DNA of 25,534 nt, from NCBI GenBank assembly GCA_016794285.1, contig JAEUKO010000023.1, positions 1-25,534 of the forward strand, in the 5' to 3' direction. Each line of letters begins with the position of its first letter. The first letter of the stretch is position 1. Made by a program: the position numbers and the translations under genes. The stretch is from UBA1573 sp016794285 (lineage in GTDB: Bacteria > Pseudomonadota > Alphaproteobacteria > Micavibrionales > Micavibrionaceae). The notes under the pieces were generated by a model. That model was not told the origin of the DNA. It was given only the letters and a program-made list of their open reading frames with translations, and made no database searches. Below, piece after piece: positions 15,017 through 22,284 of this stretch.

Positions 15017-15774
15017 TAACCGGAGTGGTAAAAACCCTTATCAAAGCGGCTTTGTTTCCTTTGTCTCTCAGGTATAGAGCGGCTTTGCTCCGCGCCTTGA
15101 TTGATGTGAACGCAGAATCTCTGTCGCCAAAAGAATCTTTGCGGTTTCTCTTCTCTCTTGAAGACGAGTTGTATCAGCAAGTCAAAAAAGCCGGAGGAAG
15201 ATACTATCCTCACGGCCATTTGAAATCCTATTTGATAAAGTACGAACAATTCTTCGTCGATCACGTTGATGGTTGTCAAATCGTCATGGATCTTGGATGC
15301 GGGCAAGGAACCATCGCCAACCGATTGGCAGCTGTACCATCCTTGCAAAAAGTTATCGGAGTGGATCTGAACGAGAAAAGTCTAGAAATTGCCCGTCAGA
15401 ATTGCTTATCCAACGTCACTTATCTGCTCGCCGATGTTACAAAAATTAAACTTGAGGACTCTGTTGATTGCATTGTTCTTTCAAATGTTCTTGAGCATAT
15501 AGAGCACCGCGTTGCGCTCTTGAAAACAGTGCAGAAAGATTACCCCTTAAAGAAAATTATTATCCGCGTTCCTTTGTTTGAAAGGGATTGGCGAATTCCT
15601 CTGCGCCGTGAAGTTGGGGCCGAGTGGCGGCTTGATACAACGCATTTCACCGAATATACGCTGGAAAGCTTTGCTGCCGAGATGGAGGAAGCTGGTCTTG
15701 AGGTTATCCATCAGGAAATTCGCTGGGGTGAAATCTGGTCGGTTTTGCGGCCCCGCCAACCAAAAGGAGCCTAG
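15013..15774 (+). CDS. Class I SAM-dependent methyltransferase
   Basis: A 253-aa protein with motif I VMDLGCGQGT (91-100), the acidic VIGVDLNEKSLEIA, the motif II-like LLADVTKI and LSNVLEHIEHR. It has an N-terminal extension of about 85 residues rich in Leu and Arg (AALFPLSLRYRAALLRALI) that might associate with the membrane or with a lipid-linked acceptor. The C-terminal part (RVPLFERDWRIPLRREVG, then HFTEYTLESF) resembles the substrate-binding end of glycan-locus methyltransferases. Its start overlaps the GT4 stop by 4 bases (ATGA). O-methylation of a sugar is the most likely role, not provable here. Confidence 0.83.
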   Translation: MITGVVKTLIKAALFPLSLRYRAALLRALIDVNAESLSPKESLRFLFSLEDELYQQVKKAGGRYYPHGHLKSYLIKYEQFFVDHVDGCQIVMDLGCGQGTIANRLAAVPSLQKVIGVDLNEKSLEIARQNCLSNVTYLLADVTKIKLEDSVDCIVLSNVLEHIEHRVALLKTVQKDYPLKKIIIRVPLFERDWRIPLRREVGAEWRLDTTHFTEYTLESFAAEMEEAGLEVIHQEIRWGEIWSVLRPRQPKGA

Positions 15775-15780
15775 GCCAAA

Positions 15781-16773
15781 ATGCCCAAGGTGTCGATTCT
15801 TTGCAGTGTATATAACGGAGATCCGTTCCTTGAGGAGTGTCTGGAGAGCGTTCTAAACCAGAGTTTTCAAGACTTCGAGTTGATTATTGTTGATGATATG
15901 TCGGTTGATGCAACAGAAAAAATTCTGGACCAGTACGCCCGCCGTGACCACCGTATTCGTGTCTTGCGCAATCAAACAAGAAGAGGCCTGACCCGCAATT
16001 TGAATCTTGCCTTGCAAGAAGCGAAGGGGGAATATCTGGCGCGGTTAGATGCAGATGATTTGATGGCTCCAGAAAGATTAGCGCAGCAAGTGGCTTACCT
16101 TGATGTTCACCCGCAGTGTTCTTTGCTTGGCTCGGCAGCAGGTTTGATTGATGAAAAAGGAAACCCGATTGGTCAATGGCAGGGAGGACAGGACGCTACC
16201 TTGTTGCGCTGGAAGGCTATATCCGCCAACCCCCTGACGCATGGATCGGTGATGATGAGGCACTCTTTTCTGCTTCAGCATCATTTGACTTACAATGAAA
16301 GTTTTGAAGTTTCCCAAGATTACGAATTCTGGCTGAGAATTTTACCGTTAACCGAAGCGTTTTGTCTTTCCGATCCGCTTTATATCTTGCGCTGTCATGC
16401 CAGCAGCGTGAGTTCCCTGCGCCGCCGGCAACAGAAGAAAAATACCTATCGTGCCCTCTCAAGCCATATGCTGAGTGAATATGGAGTATCGCTTTCTTAT
16501 AGGGAATTTTTGCTGTGGCGGGGGTGCGTTCTTGGCGACCGCCAGATATTAAGCCGCCAAGGAAAAATAAAACATACCAAGGCGGCTTTACGGAGTCATG
16601 CTTTGTTTTTTCACGCCTTTATTCACCGTTATGGCCTGTCTCTTCCGGTTCTGGCCGATTATCTGAAAGGGGCAATTGTCCCATTGCTGCGCCCTTTGAG
16701 ATATGGTCATATAGGGGTGTTTTGGAAAGCCGTTGTTTGTTTTACAGGGACCAGCATAAGGGGGCCGAAGTGA
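15781..16773 (+). CDS. Glycosyltransferase family 2
   Basis: A 330-aa inverting GT-A enzyme. The N-terminal catalytic domain has VSILCSVYNGDPFLEECLESVLNQS (4-28), the acidic FELIIVDDMS, the metal-binding DADD in LARLDADDL and the later QDYEFWLR acidic motif that provides the catalytic base in this family. The C-terminal part from about 240 (REFLLWRGCVLGDRQ onward) is basic and moderately hydrophobic, which may mediate membrane association. AAAGGAG at 15763-15769, overlapping the end of the preceding methyltransferase gene, is a strong ribosome-binding site. The gene ends in a GTGA overlap with the next gene. Sugar specificity is unknown. Confidence 0.92.
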   Translation: MPKVSILCSVYNGDPFLEECLESVLNQSFQDFELIIVDDMSVDATEKILDQYARRDHRIRVLRNQTRRGLTRNLNLALQEAKGEYLARLDADDLMAPERLAQQVAYLDVHPQCSLLGSAAGLIDEKGNPIGQWQGGQDATLLRWKAISANPLTHGSVMMRHSFLLQHHLTYNESFEVSQDYEFWLRILPLTEAFCLSDPLYILRCHASSVSSLRRRQQKKNTYRALSSHMLSEYGVSLSYREFLLWRGCVLGDRQILSRQGKIKHTKAALRSHALFFHAFIHRYGLSLPVLADYLKGAIVPLLRPLRYGHIGVFWKAVVCFTGTSIRGPK

Positions 16774-17801
16774 TCCGCGTTCAGTTTTTTGCCAAAGATT
16801 TCAAAAATCCATCTTTTAGTTTTTATTCCCAGCTCATGGGCGAGTTAACTCCCCGAGAACATGGCGTGGATTTTTCTATTGCCAAAGATTTTGTTCGGGA
16901 AGGAACAGAAAAAATTGATGTGGCCCTTGTCATGGGCGGAGAGTATTCCAGAGAATGGGCCAGTGCTTTGCGCCAGAGTGACCCCTCGGTGCGCATCGGC
17001 GTTATTGATCCGCGTCCGGCCCATTGTCCGCGCATTGATGACCTCGATTTTATTGTTGCCAACGGTCTTGAGTCCCGTGATTTCTATTACAAGTTTGTTT
17101 CGGATGTTTTTGTTTATTACACCTATCCTTTGATTGAAACGGGAGAGAAAAAATCTTCGGACCGCATTATGTTGGGGTATCACGGAAACCGGATTCATAT
17201 CGAAGCGATGGCCCCGCGCATAACCACAGCTATCAATAATGTTGCCAAAGAATATCCCTTGGCTCTCAAGCTGTTTTATAATGTCAAAAACCTCGGTCAA
17301 TCTGGAATCGGCCAAGCTTTGAATTGTCCGGTTGAGCATATCCAGTTTGACCCCAATGGATACGGCGCGGCGTTCGCCGATTGTGATATTGGGATTATTC
17401 CTCAACTGATCCCCTTGCAGCGGCGGGGAATAGCAGCGCGTGTTGCCGCGACTTTGCGAGGAAGTTATAACGAAGAAGATGACGATTATTTGATGCGCTT
17501 CAAAACCACCACCAATAACGGACGCGCTTTTGTTTTTGCGCAAATGGGAATTCCGATGGTGATGGACCTTTCCCCATCCGCAACCCAGTTGATGGAGTAC
17601 GGCGAGGATGGATATTACGCGTATTATACCGAAAGTTGGGAAGCCTGTTTGCGGCGGTTGGCCAGTGATGCTTCTCATCGGCAGAAAATCGGGCAAAATA
17701 TGAAAGCGCGTTTCCAGTTGCGTTACAGTCCATCAGCACAGAACAAATTATTTGCCGATTACATTCATCATTTAATGCATTCCCCTTGTGCGAAAGTTTA
17801 G
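16770..17801 (+). CDS. GT-B-like protein, probable glycosyltransferase of unassigned family
   Basis: A 343-aa protein. Its second half suggests a GT-B C-terminal lobe: MLGYHGNRIHIEAM, ADCDIGIIPQLIP, MGIPMVMDLSPSATQLMEYGEDGYYAYYTESWEA and a terminal helix LFADYIHHLM. The motif after the conserved GIP lacks a clear EX7E pair, so it is not a standard GT4. The first half has VALVMGGEY, RIGVIDPRP and DLDFIVANGLESRDFY, consistent with an acceptor lobe. I start it at GTG 16770, which overlaps the GT2 stop as GTGA and has AAGGGGG 5 bases upstream. Longer in-frame starts would only translate the GT2 gene in another frame. A glycosyltransferase role is inferred from fold-like features and neighbours. 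Confidence 0.6.
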   Translation: MIRVQFFAKDFKNPSFSFYSQLMGELTPREHGVDFSIAKDFVREGTEKIDVALVMGGEYSREWASALRQSDPSVRIGVIDPRPAHCPRIDDLDFIVANGLESRDFYYKFVSDVFVYYTYPLIETGEKKSSDRIMLGYHGNRIHIEAMAPRITTAINNVAKEYPLALKLFYNVKNLGQSGIGQALNCPVEHIQFDPNGYGAAFADCDIGIIPQLIPLQRRGIAARVAATLRGSYNEEDDDYLMRFKTTTNNGRAFVFAQMGIPMVMDLSPSATQLMEYGEDGYYAYYTESWEACLRRLASDASHRQKIGQNMKARFQLRYSPSAQNKLFADYIHHLMHSPCAKV

Positions 17802-17805
17802 ACCC

Positions 17806-18489
17806 ATGAAGAAAAAAAATGCCCTGATTGTTGAAGCCCATAGTGATGATTCCGCCCTCGGCGCGGCAGGGTTCATGGAGAAATTTCGTGATGAATATGA
17901 ATTTCATTTCGCTTTAATCACCGTCTCTGATTTTTACTTGCACCACCGCAAGGAAACTGTCATGCGCGAGGAAAGACTCAAAGAATACGAGAATTATATT
18001 GAGCATTTCAAAGGGATTTGGCACAGATCGGATACTATGCCCTTTGATAACGATGCCCGCATGGACCTCGTGAGTAAGGCTTTGGTGGTTCGTGAAATTG
18101 AACGGGCCATAGAAAATTCGATGCCGGATCTTTTAATCTGCCAAGGGCCTTCTTTCCATCACGATCACACAATCACTTACGAAGCCACGATTGCGGCAAC
18201 GCGTCCAACAGCCCGTCATTGTCCCGATCATATTCTCATCATGGAAAATCCAACCTATGTTCATTCGTTAGGTCCTTCCACAGACTTTAAGCCGAATTAC
18301 TATTGTTCCCTCAGTGAAGAGCAGATCGACAGAAAAATTGAAACTTTTGTAACCTGTTTTCCCGGGCAAGTTCGTGAAAAAGACAATTATCTTTCTCCCG
18401 AATCCTTGAAAACATGGGCAAAATATAGGGGTATTGAGTGTCGGCACGATTTTGCCGAAGCCTTCCAGATGTATAGAATTGTCGTGTGA
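17806..18489 (+). CDS. PIG-L/LmbE family N-deacetylase
   Basis: A 227-aa predicted zinc-dependent deacetylase, removing acetyl (or a similar acyl) from an amino sugar. The N-terminal metal motif is AHSDDSALGAAGF (H12, D14, D15), a Ser-for-Pro variant of the usual AHPDD. The second metal-site motif HHDH is at 118-121. Length and the Rossmann-like start (KKNALIVEAHSDD) fit the family. I chose ATG 17806, 4 bases after the preceding stop; an in-frame GTG at 17788 is possible, and neither has a good ribosome-binding site. The end overlaps the WbqC-family gene. In this setting it would free an amine on a HexNAc residue, possibly for a new acyl group. Confidence 0.85.
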   Translation: MKKKNALIVEAHSDDSALGAAGFMEKFRDEYEFHFALITVSDFYLHHRKETVMREERLKEYENYIEHFKGIWHRSDTMPFDNDARMDLVSKALVVREIERAIENSMPDLLICQGPSFHHDHTITYEATIAATRPTARHCPDHILIMENPTYVHSLGPSTDFKPNYYCSLSEEQIDRKIETFVTCFPGQVREKDNYLSPESLKTWAKYRGIECRHDFAEAFQMYRIVV

Positions 18490-19172
18490 TGTTGCTAACC
18501 ATTCATCAACCGGAGCATATGCCTTGGCTGGGGTTCTTTCACAAAATGGCCCTTGCCGATTCTTATGTTCTTCTCGATAACGTACAATTTAAGGTCAATA
18601 ACTTTCAGAACCGTAACAGGATTGTGACTCGTCAAGGAGAAGCCCTGTGGCTAACCGTTCCGGTTGAAAACAAAGATCATCTTGAAACGGCCATTGCTGA
18701 CATGAAGATTGCCCCGATTGTCAATTGGCGCAAAAAATATTGGGGCCGCATTAAGGACAATTACTGCAAGCATCTTTATTTCAAGGTCTATGCCGAAGAG
18801 CTGGAAGCCCTGATTATGAAGGATGATAATTTGTTGGTTAACCTCAATCTTGCCTTGATTGATTTTTTTCGCAAAGTTCTGCGCATTGAAACGCCAATGG
18901 TTCGCGCTTCCACGCTTTCGGCAAAGGGAAAGGCAACCGAATTGTTGGTTAATCTGTGTCAGGAAATGAAAGCGGATCGCTACCTCTCCGGCCCAGATGG
19001 ACGAAATTATCTTGAGCTTTCCCGATTTGAGGCCGCCGGAATTTTAGTTGAATTTCATGAATTTAAGCATCCAGATTATGGCGGGCTGAATTTCCAGCCC
19101 TATCTTTCCACCCTTGACCTTGTTATGAACCATGGACCAGAATCCAGACGATTTATTGTCGCGGCAAATTAG
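18489..19172 (+). CDS. WbqC-family protein
   Basis: A 227-aa protein with the characteristic N-terminus of the WbqC family: TIHQPEHMPWLGFFHKMALADSYVLLDNVQF, NNFQNRN, then RYLSGPDGRNYL near the C-terminal third and NHGPES at the end. The family recurs in O-antigen and glycan-modification loci; I do not claim a proven reaction. Soluble, with no signal or membrane segment. ATG 18489 overlaps the PIG-L stop (TGATG); a GTG at 18486 is an equal alternative. Its position after a deacetylase and before a Rossmann protein and methyltransferase suggests a role in installing or modifying an N-linked substituent. Confidence 0.85.
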   Translation: MLLTIHQPEHMPWLGFFHKMALADSYVLLDNVQFKVNNFQNRNRIVTRQGEALWLTVPVENKDHLETAIADMKIAPIVNWRKKYWGRIKDNYCKHLYFKVYAEELEALIMKDDNLLVNLNLALIDFFRKVLRIETPMVRASTLSAKGKATELLVNLCQEMKADRYLSGPDGRNYLELSRFEAAGILVEFHEFKHPDYGGLNFQPYLSTLDLVMNHGPESRRFIVAAN

Positions 19173-20136
19173 CGGGGTTCTCTCTCGCATGGGGGACATC
19201 AAAAAATCCTCCGCCAAGCTGCGGGTGATTGGGCTTTCAACCACGGCGAACCAGAGCAATCCAGATGTCTATGTCAGTAGTTTCCGCGAGAGCGATACGC
19301 TTGCCTATGTCAGTCTTGTTTTTCGCTCTGCCCGCTGCTTGCCAGAAATTATTGAGAAGCTGGACGGCGCGGCTGATTATTTTGCTCTAGATGCCGAAAT
19401 AAAAAACGATCTAACCGATCTGGCAATGCAGGCGGGAAATCTCATTAAAAAATCTGCCCTTCATTATGTTCGTCCCAATGACCTGACCATAGGCGGAGTG
19501 GATATGTTGAGCCAAGTTTGCCTTCCTGACATAGCAAAATCTTCGATAGCTATTTGTGGGGTTGGAAATATCGGCATGGCTCTCGCCCACAGATTCCGCC
19601 AGTATCATGTGGCCTCGCTTTGTCTTGTCACGCGGGATGTTGCCGTTACTGCCGACCGGCTTGAAAAGAATCATCATGGCGATTTATGCCCCTTGTTGGT
19701 GACGTATGAAGAGTTTTCCAAGCGAACGGCCCCCAAAATAGATTTGGCCTTGTTATGCGCTTCGGCGGGTGGGGTTATGGGAGAAAATATGCTGGGCGGA
19801 TTGGCTGATCGGGCAACGGTCATGGATATTGGCGGGGGAGGGGTAACAGACGAGGCTCTGTCCATTCTCCAGCAAAGAGGAATTTCTGCCCTTTCTTTCA
19901 CAGTCACTCCGCAAATATTTTCCTATTTTTATGCCTTGCAGGAGTACAAAGCATTAAGCGCGAAACGCTCAAACCGATCGGTTGGCTCATACACTTTGGT
20001 CTCCCTCGGTCATTTGGGGAAAAGAGGGGATGTGTTGGTTGATGACGCGCAGCATCCCCAGAAAATCTATGGAATATGTGATGGGTGCGGCGGTCTCTTG
20101 CCTAGCAATCTGACACTGGAAGAGATAAAGCCATGA
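19132..20136 (+). CDS. Uncharacterised NAD(P)-binding Rossmann-fold protein (putative oxidoreductase)
   Basis: A 334-aa protein from ATG 19132; ATG 19189 (315 aa) is an alternative that avoids the 41-base overlap with the WbqC-family gene. Neither start has a strong ribosome-binding site. Its C-terminal half looks like a dinucleotide-binding domain: SSIAICGVGNIGMALAHRF with GxGxxG at 143-148, then LCLVTRD, LALLCASAGG and VMDIGGGGVTDEAL. This arrangement recalls shikimate dehydrogenase or glutamyl-tRNA reductase domains. The N-terminal half (about 28-115) is a separate alpha/beta region with LAYVSLVFRSARCL. The C-terminus has CDGCGG (316-321), two Cys that could bind metal or form a disulfide. 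I cannot name a substrate. It is ATGA-coupled to the following methyltransferase gene. Confidence 0.7.
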   Translation: MDQNPDDLLSRQISGVLSRMGDIKKSSAKLRVIGLSTTANQSNPDVYVSSFRESDTLAYVSLVFRSARCLPEIIEKLDGAADYFALDAEIKNDLTDLAMQAGNLIKKSALHYVRPNDLTIGGVDMLSQVCLPDIAKSSIAICGVGNIGMALAHRFRQYHVASLCLVTRDVAVTADRLEKNHHGDLCPLLVTYEEFSKRTAPKIDLALLCASAGGVMGENMLGGLADRATVMDIGGGGVTDEALSILQQRGISALSFTVTPQIFSYFYALQEYKALSAKRSNRSVGSYTLVSLGHLGKRGDVLVDDAQHPQKIYGICDGCGGLLPSNLTLEEIKP

Positions 20137-20939
20137 AAACCACGCGGTATTACGATCCCGAACAAAACCGTCTTGTCTATCTGGCGCAGGAAGCCAGCGC
20201 GGATTTCTGGGATGAAGTCTGGAATCGTGAAAAGCTGAAAAATGTCTATACCGACACAATCCCCCGACGGCACTATATTTTACGAACTACAAAAGCGTAT
20301 TTGCCCGTAGGAGCAACTGTTCTTGAAGGAGGTTGCGGCCTTGCCCAATACAGCTATTTCCTTGGCCAAATGGGTTACAAGACCATTGCCCTAGATTATG
20401 CCGAAAAAACCATAGAATTTCTCAAAGAAAATATGCCGCAAGTGAACCCCATGCTCGGAGATGTACGCTCTCTTGGTCTTGAAGACGGGAGTCTTGACGG
20501 ATATTGGAGCATCGGGGTTATCGAACATTTCTATGAAGGGCATTTGGATATTCTCAAAGAAATGCGGCGGGTTATCAAAGCCGGCGGTTATTTGTTCATC
20601 ACTTTTCCAACCTTGTCCCTGATTAGAAAGTTAAAAATCAAGATGGGAATCTTCCCGATTTGGTCGGGCAGCATGAACACGGATTGCTTTTATCAATTCG
20701 CGCTCGATTCCCAGTTTGTTCGCCGCGAATTAGAGGAAACTGGTTTCGAAATTATCTCATCCGAAGGCATCGACGGGATCAAAGGATTGCGCGACGAGAT
20801 TCCCTATGCGCGGGAGGCGATCAATTGGCTGTATAAGAAAAACTGCCGTCCGGTCAATTTTATCTTGGAGATGATGGATCGTTTTGTCCTGCGCCATTTT
20901 ATCAATCATGTTCATTTGTTTGTTTGCCGCCGGACCTAG
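20133..20939 (+). CDS. Class I SAM-dependent methyltransferase
   Basis: A 268-aa methyltransferase of the Methyltransf_11/25 type: motif I VLEGGCGLAQYSYFLG (63-78), the acidic TIALDYAEKTIEFL, then MLGDVRSLGLEDGSLDGYWSIGVIEHF and EMRRVIKAGGYLFITFP, all in canonical order and spacing. Motif I has Glu-Gly-Gly where Asp-x-Gly is commonest, a tolerated variant. The C-terminal segment (RRELEETGFEIISSEGI) completes the fold. The start overlaps the preceding stop by 4 bases (ATGA), so it is probably translationally coupled to the Rossmann protein and may act on the same substituent. Confidence 0.88.
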   Translation: MKTTRYYDPEQNRLVYLAQEASADFWDEVWNREKLKNVYTDTIPRRHYILRTTKAYLPVGATVLEGGCGLAQYSYFLGQMGYKTIALDYAEKTIEFLKENMPQVNPMLGDVRSLGLEDGSLDGYWSIGVIEHFYEGHLDILKEMRRVIKAGGYLFITFPTLSLIRKLKIKMGIFPIWSGSMNTDCFYQFALDSQFVRRELEETGFEIISSEGIDGIKGLRDEIPYAREAINWLYKKNCRPVNFILEMMDRFVLRHFINHVHLFVCRRT

Positions 20940-20948
20940 AGGGAAAGT

Positions 20949-22046
20949 GTGAAAATCTGTTTTGTCATGGCTGATTTGGGTATGGGCGGCGCACAGCGCG
21001 TGGCCTCTATTCTTATCAATGCGTGGGCAGGCAGGGGAGATGAGGTTACTCTTCTTTCTCTTGGAAGGCTGGATGAGGTTTCATTTTTCCCTTTGTCTGA
21101 ACGTGTTACGGTGATTCCTCTCGGGCTCCAAGGACGGGGAAGAGGGAGCGTTTCAGATAACGTGAACCGCCTTGATGTTCTAAGGCGAAAGATAAAGGAG
21201 TTGTCTCCAGACATTGTTATTTCTTTCATGTCGGAAACCAATGTTCTTGTCAGGATTGCAACGTTCGGACTTGGTATTCCTGTTATCGTTTCCGAACGGG
21301 ATAATCCATATCAAAGTCTTATTACCCGCCCGTGGCGTATATTAAGGGCTTTGGTCTATCCCTTTGTCACAAAACTAGTTTGTCAGACCAAGGAGGCTAA
21401 ACTTTTTTTTGGCCCCTGCGTGCCATCAGTCGTTATTCCCAATCCCTTGTTGGTGGAGGGGACGATGGAGAAAGAAAAAGAAATCAAAGAAAACTTGCGG
21501 ATTATTTCTCTTGGCCGACTTGTGGAAGGGAAAAAATTTGATGACCTCATTCACGCGTTTTCTAAGGTTTGTGTGACAAACCCGAATGTCTCTCTCACTA
21601 TTCTGGGAGAGGGGCCGGAGAGGCCTGCCCTTGAGAAGCTTATTTCTCATCTGGGTCTTGCGGGAAGGGTGTTTTTGCCTGGTCATGATTCTTCACCGCT
21701 TGAACAGGTGAAAAGGGCCGATATTTTTGTGTTGTCTTCGGAAGGAGAAGGCTTTCCAAATGCGCTTTTCGAATCCATGTCCTTGGGACTGGCTTGCATT
21801 AGCAGTGATTGTTCTCCTTCCATTTCCGAGTGGGTTGTCCCTGAAAAAAATGCCCTTGTTTATCCGGTGGGTGACGTGTCCGCTTTGGTTAAACTGCTTA
21901 GCCGAGTTTTGGAGGGTGAGCCATTGCGGAGGGCCCTTGCGGAGGAGGGAAAGAAAATCTCACAAAGACTCTCTCTTCCCTCGATCCTGTCGCAGTGGGA
22001 TGAGGTGTTTAGGAGTGTTTCTGAAAACTCTGCTTGTCGCCCCTGA
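20949..22046 (+). CDS. Glycosyltransferase family 4
   Basis: A 365-aa GT-B enzyme. The N-terminus has the glycine-rich acceptor-lobe start CFVMADLGMGGAQRVASIL. The donor lobe has RIISLGRLVEGKKFDDLIHAF, LTILGEGPERPALEKL, VFLPGHDSSPLEQVKRADIFVLSS and an EX7E motif (E267 to E275) in EGEGFPNALFESMSLGLACI. The overall pattern matches GalNAc-transferring or WcaL-like GT4 proteins, but specificity is not readable. The start is GTG 20949 with AGAGGG (20938-20943). The last codons (ACRP, stop) lie inside the palindromic repeat that begins at 22035, so the native C-terminus may have been altered by its insertion. Last gene of the plus-strand operon. Confidence 0.9.
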   Translation: MKICFVMADLGMGGAQRVASILINAWAGRGDEVTLLSLGRLDEVSFFPLSERVTVIPLGLQGRGRGSVSDNVNRLDVLRRKIKELSPDIVISFMSETNVLVRIATFGLGIPVIVSERDNPYQSLITRPWRILRALVYPFVTKLVCQTKEAKLFFGPCVPSVVIPNPLLVEGTMEKEKEIKENLRIISLGRLVEGKKFDDLIHAFSKVCVTNPNVSLTILGEGPERPALEKLISHLGLAGRVFLPGHDSSPLEQVKRADIFVLSSEGEGFPNALFESMSLGLACISSDCSPSISEWVVPEKNALVYPVGDVSALVKLLSRVLEGEPLRRALAEEGKKISQRLSLPSILSQWDEVFRSVSENSACRP

Positions 22047-22175
22047 CAAGGGAGGCTGTGCTGACCACAGATCGGGGATCTGGTATTATGCGTGCAGCGA
22101 AGCTGCACAAGATCTGGATTCCGGACGTGAAAATTTTTTCAGGGCGAAGCTCTGAAAAATTCCTCCGGAATGACG
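22035..22175 (+). repeat. Composite palindromic element, copy 3 (variant third stem)
   Basis: It aligns with copies 1 and 2 across its left part, including ATCGGGGATCTGGTAT and GTGCAGC-GAA-GCTGCAC. It then differs. Its third module is a new hairpin with outer TTCCGGA (22119-22125) / TCCGGAA (22164-22170) and inner TTTTTCAGGGC-GAA-GCTCTGAAAAA (22135-22159). The left module is also degenerate (GTCGCCCCTGACAAGGGAGG, without GCGAAGC). It ends GGAATGACGG. Its left end overlaps the 3' end of the GT4 gene and carries that gene's stop codon (22044-22046). It fills most of the 238-base gap before the dehydrogenase gene. Confidence 0.82.
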
Positions 22176-22284
22176 GAGGAAGGGTTTTAATATACATAAT
22201 GTTGAAAAGTGATTTTTCCTCTTCAATGTCCTCAAAATCATGTACATCAGTCGGGTTTCGGATTTTCCTTGAGGCAGGTAAAAA

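Noticed and set aside
16515..16769. N-terminal extension of 85 codons for the protein at 16770
   Set aside because: It is the GT2 gene read in another frame. GTG 16770 has a strong ribosome-binding site and a typical 4-base overlap.
16845..17696. Long open frame of 283 codons on the minus strand
   Set aside because: Antisense to the GT-B-like gene; odd composition, no ribosome-binding site or partner genes. The plus-strand frame fits the operon with a GTGA overlap.
22181..22284. Promoter for the UDP-HexNAc dehydrogenase gene
   Set aside because: A/T-rich with TTGAAA and TATACA fragments, but no pair with acceptable spacing; not listed as a feature.
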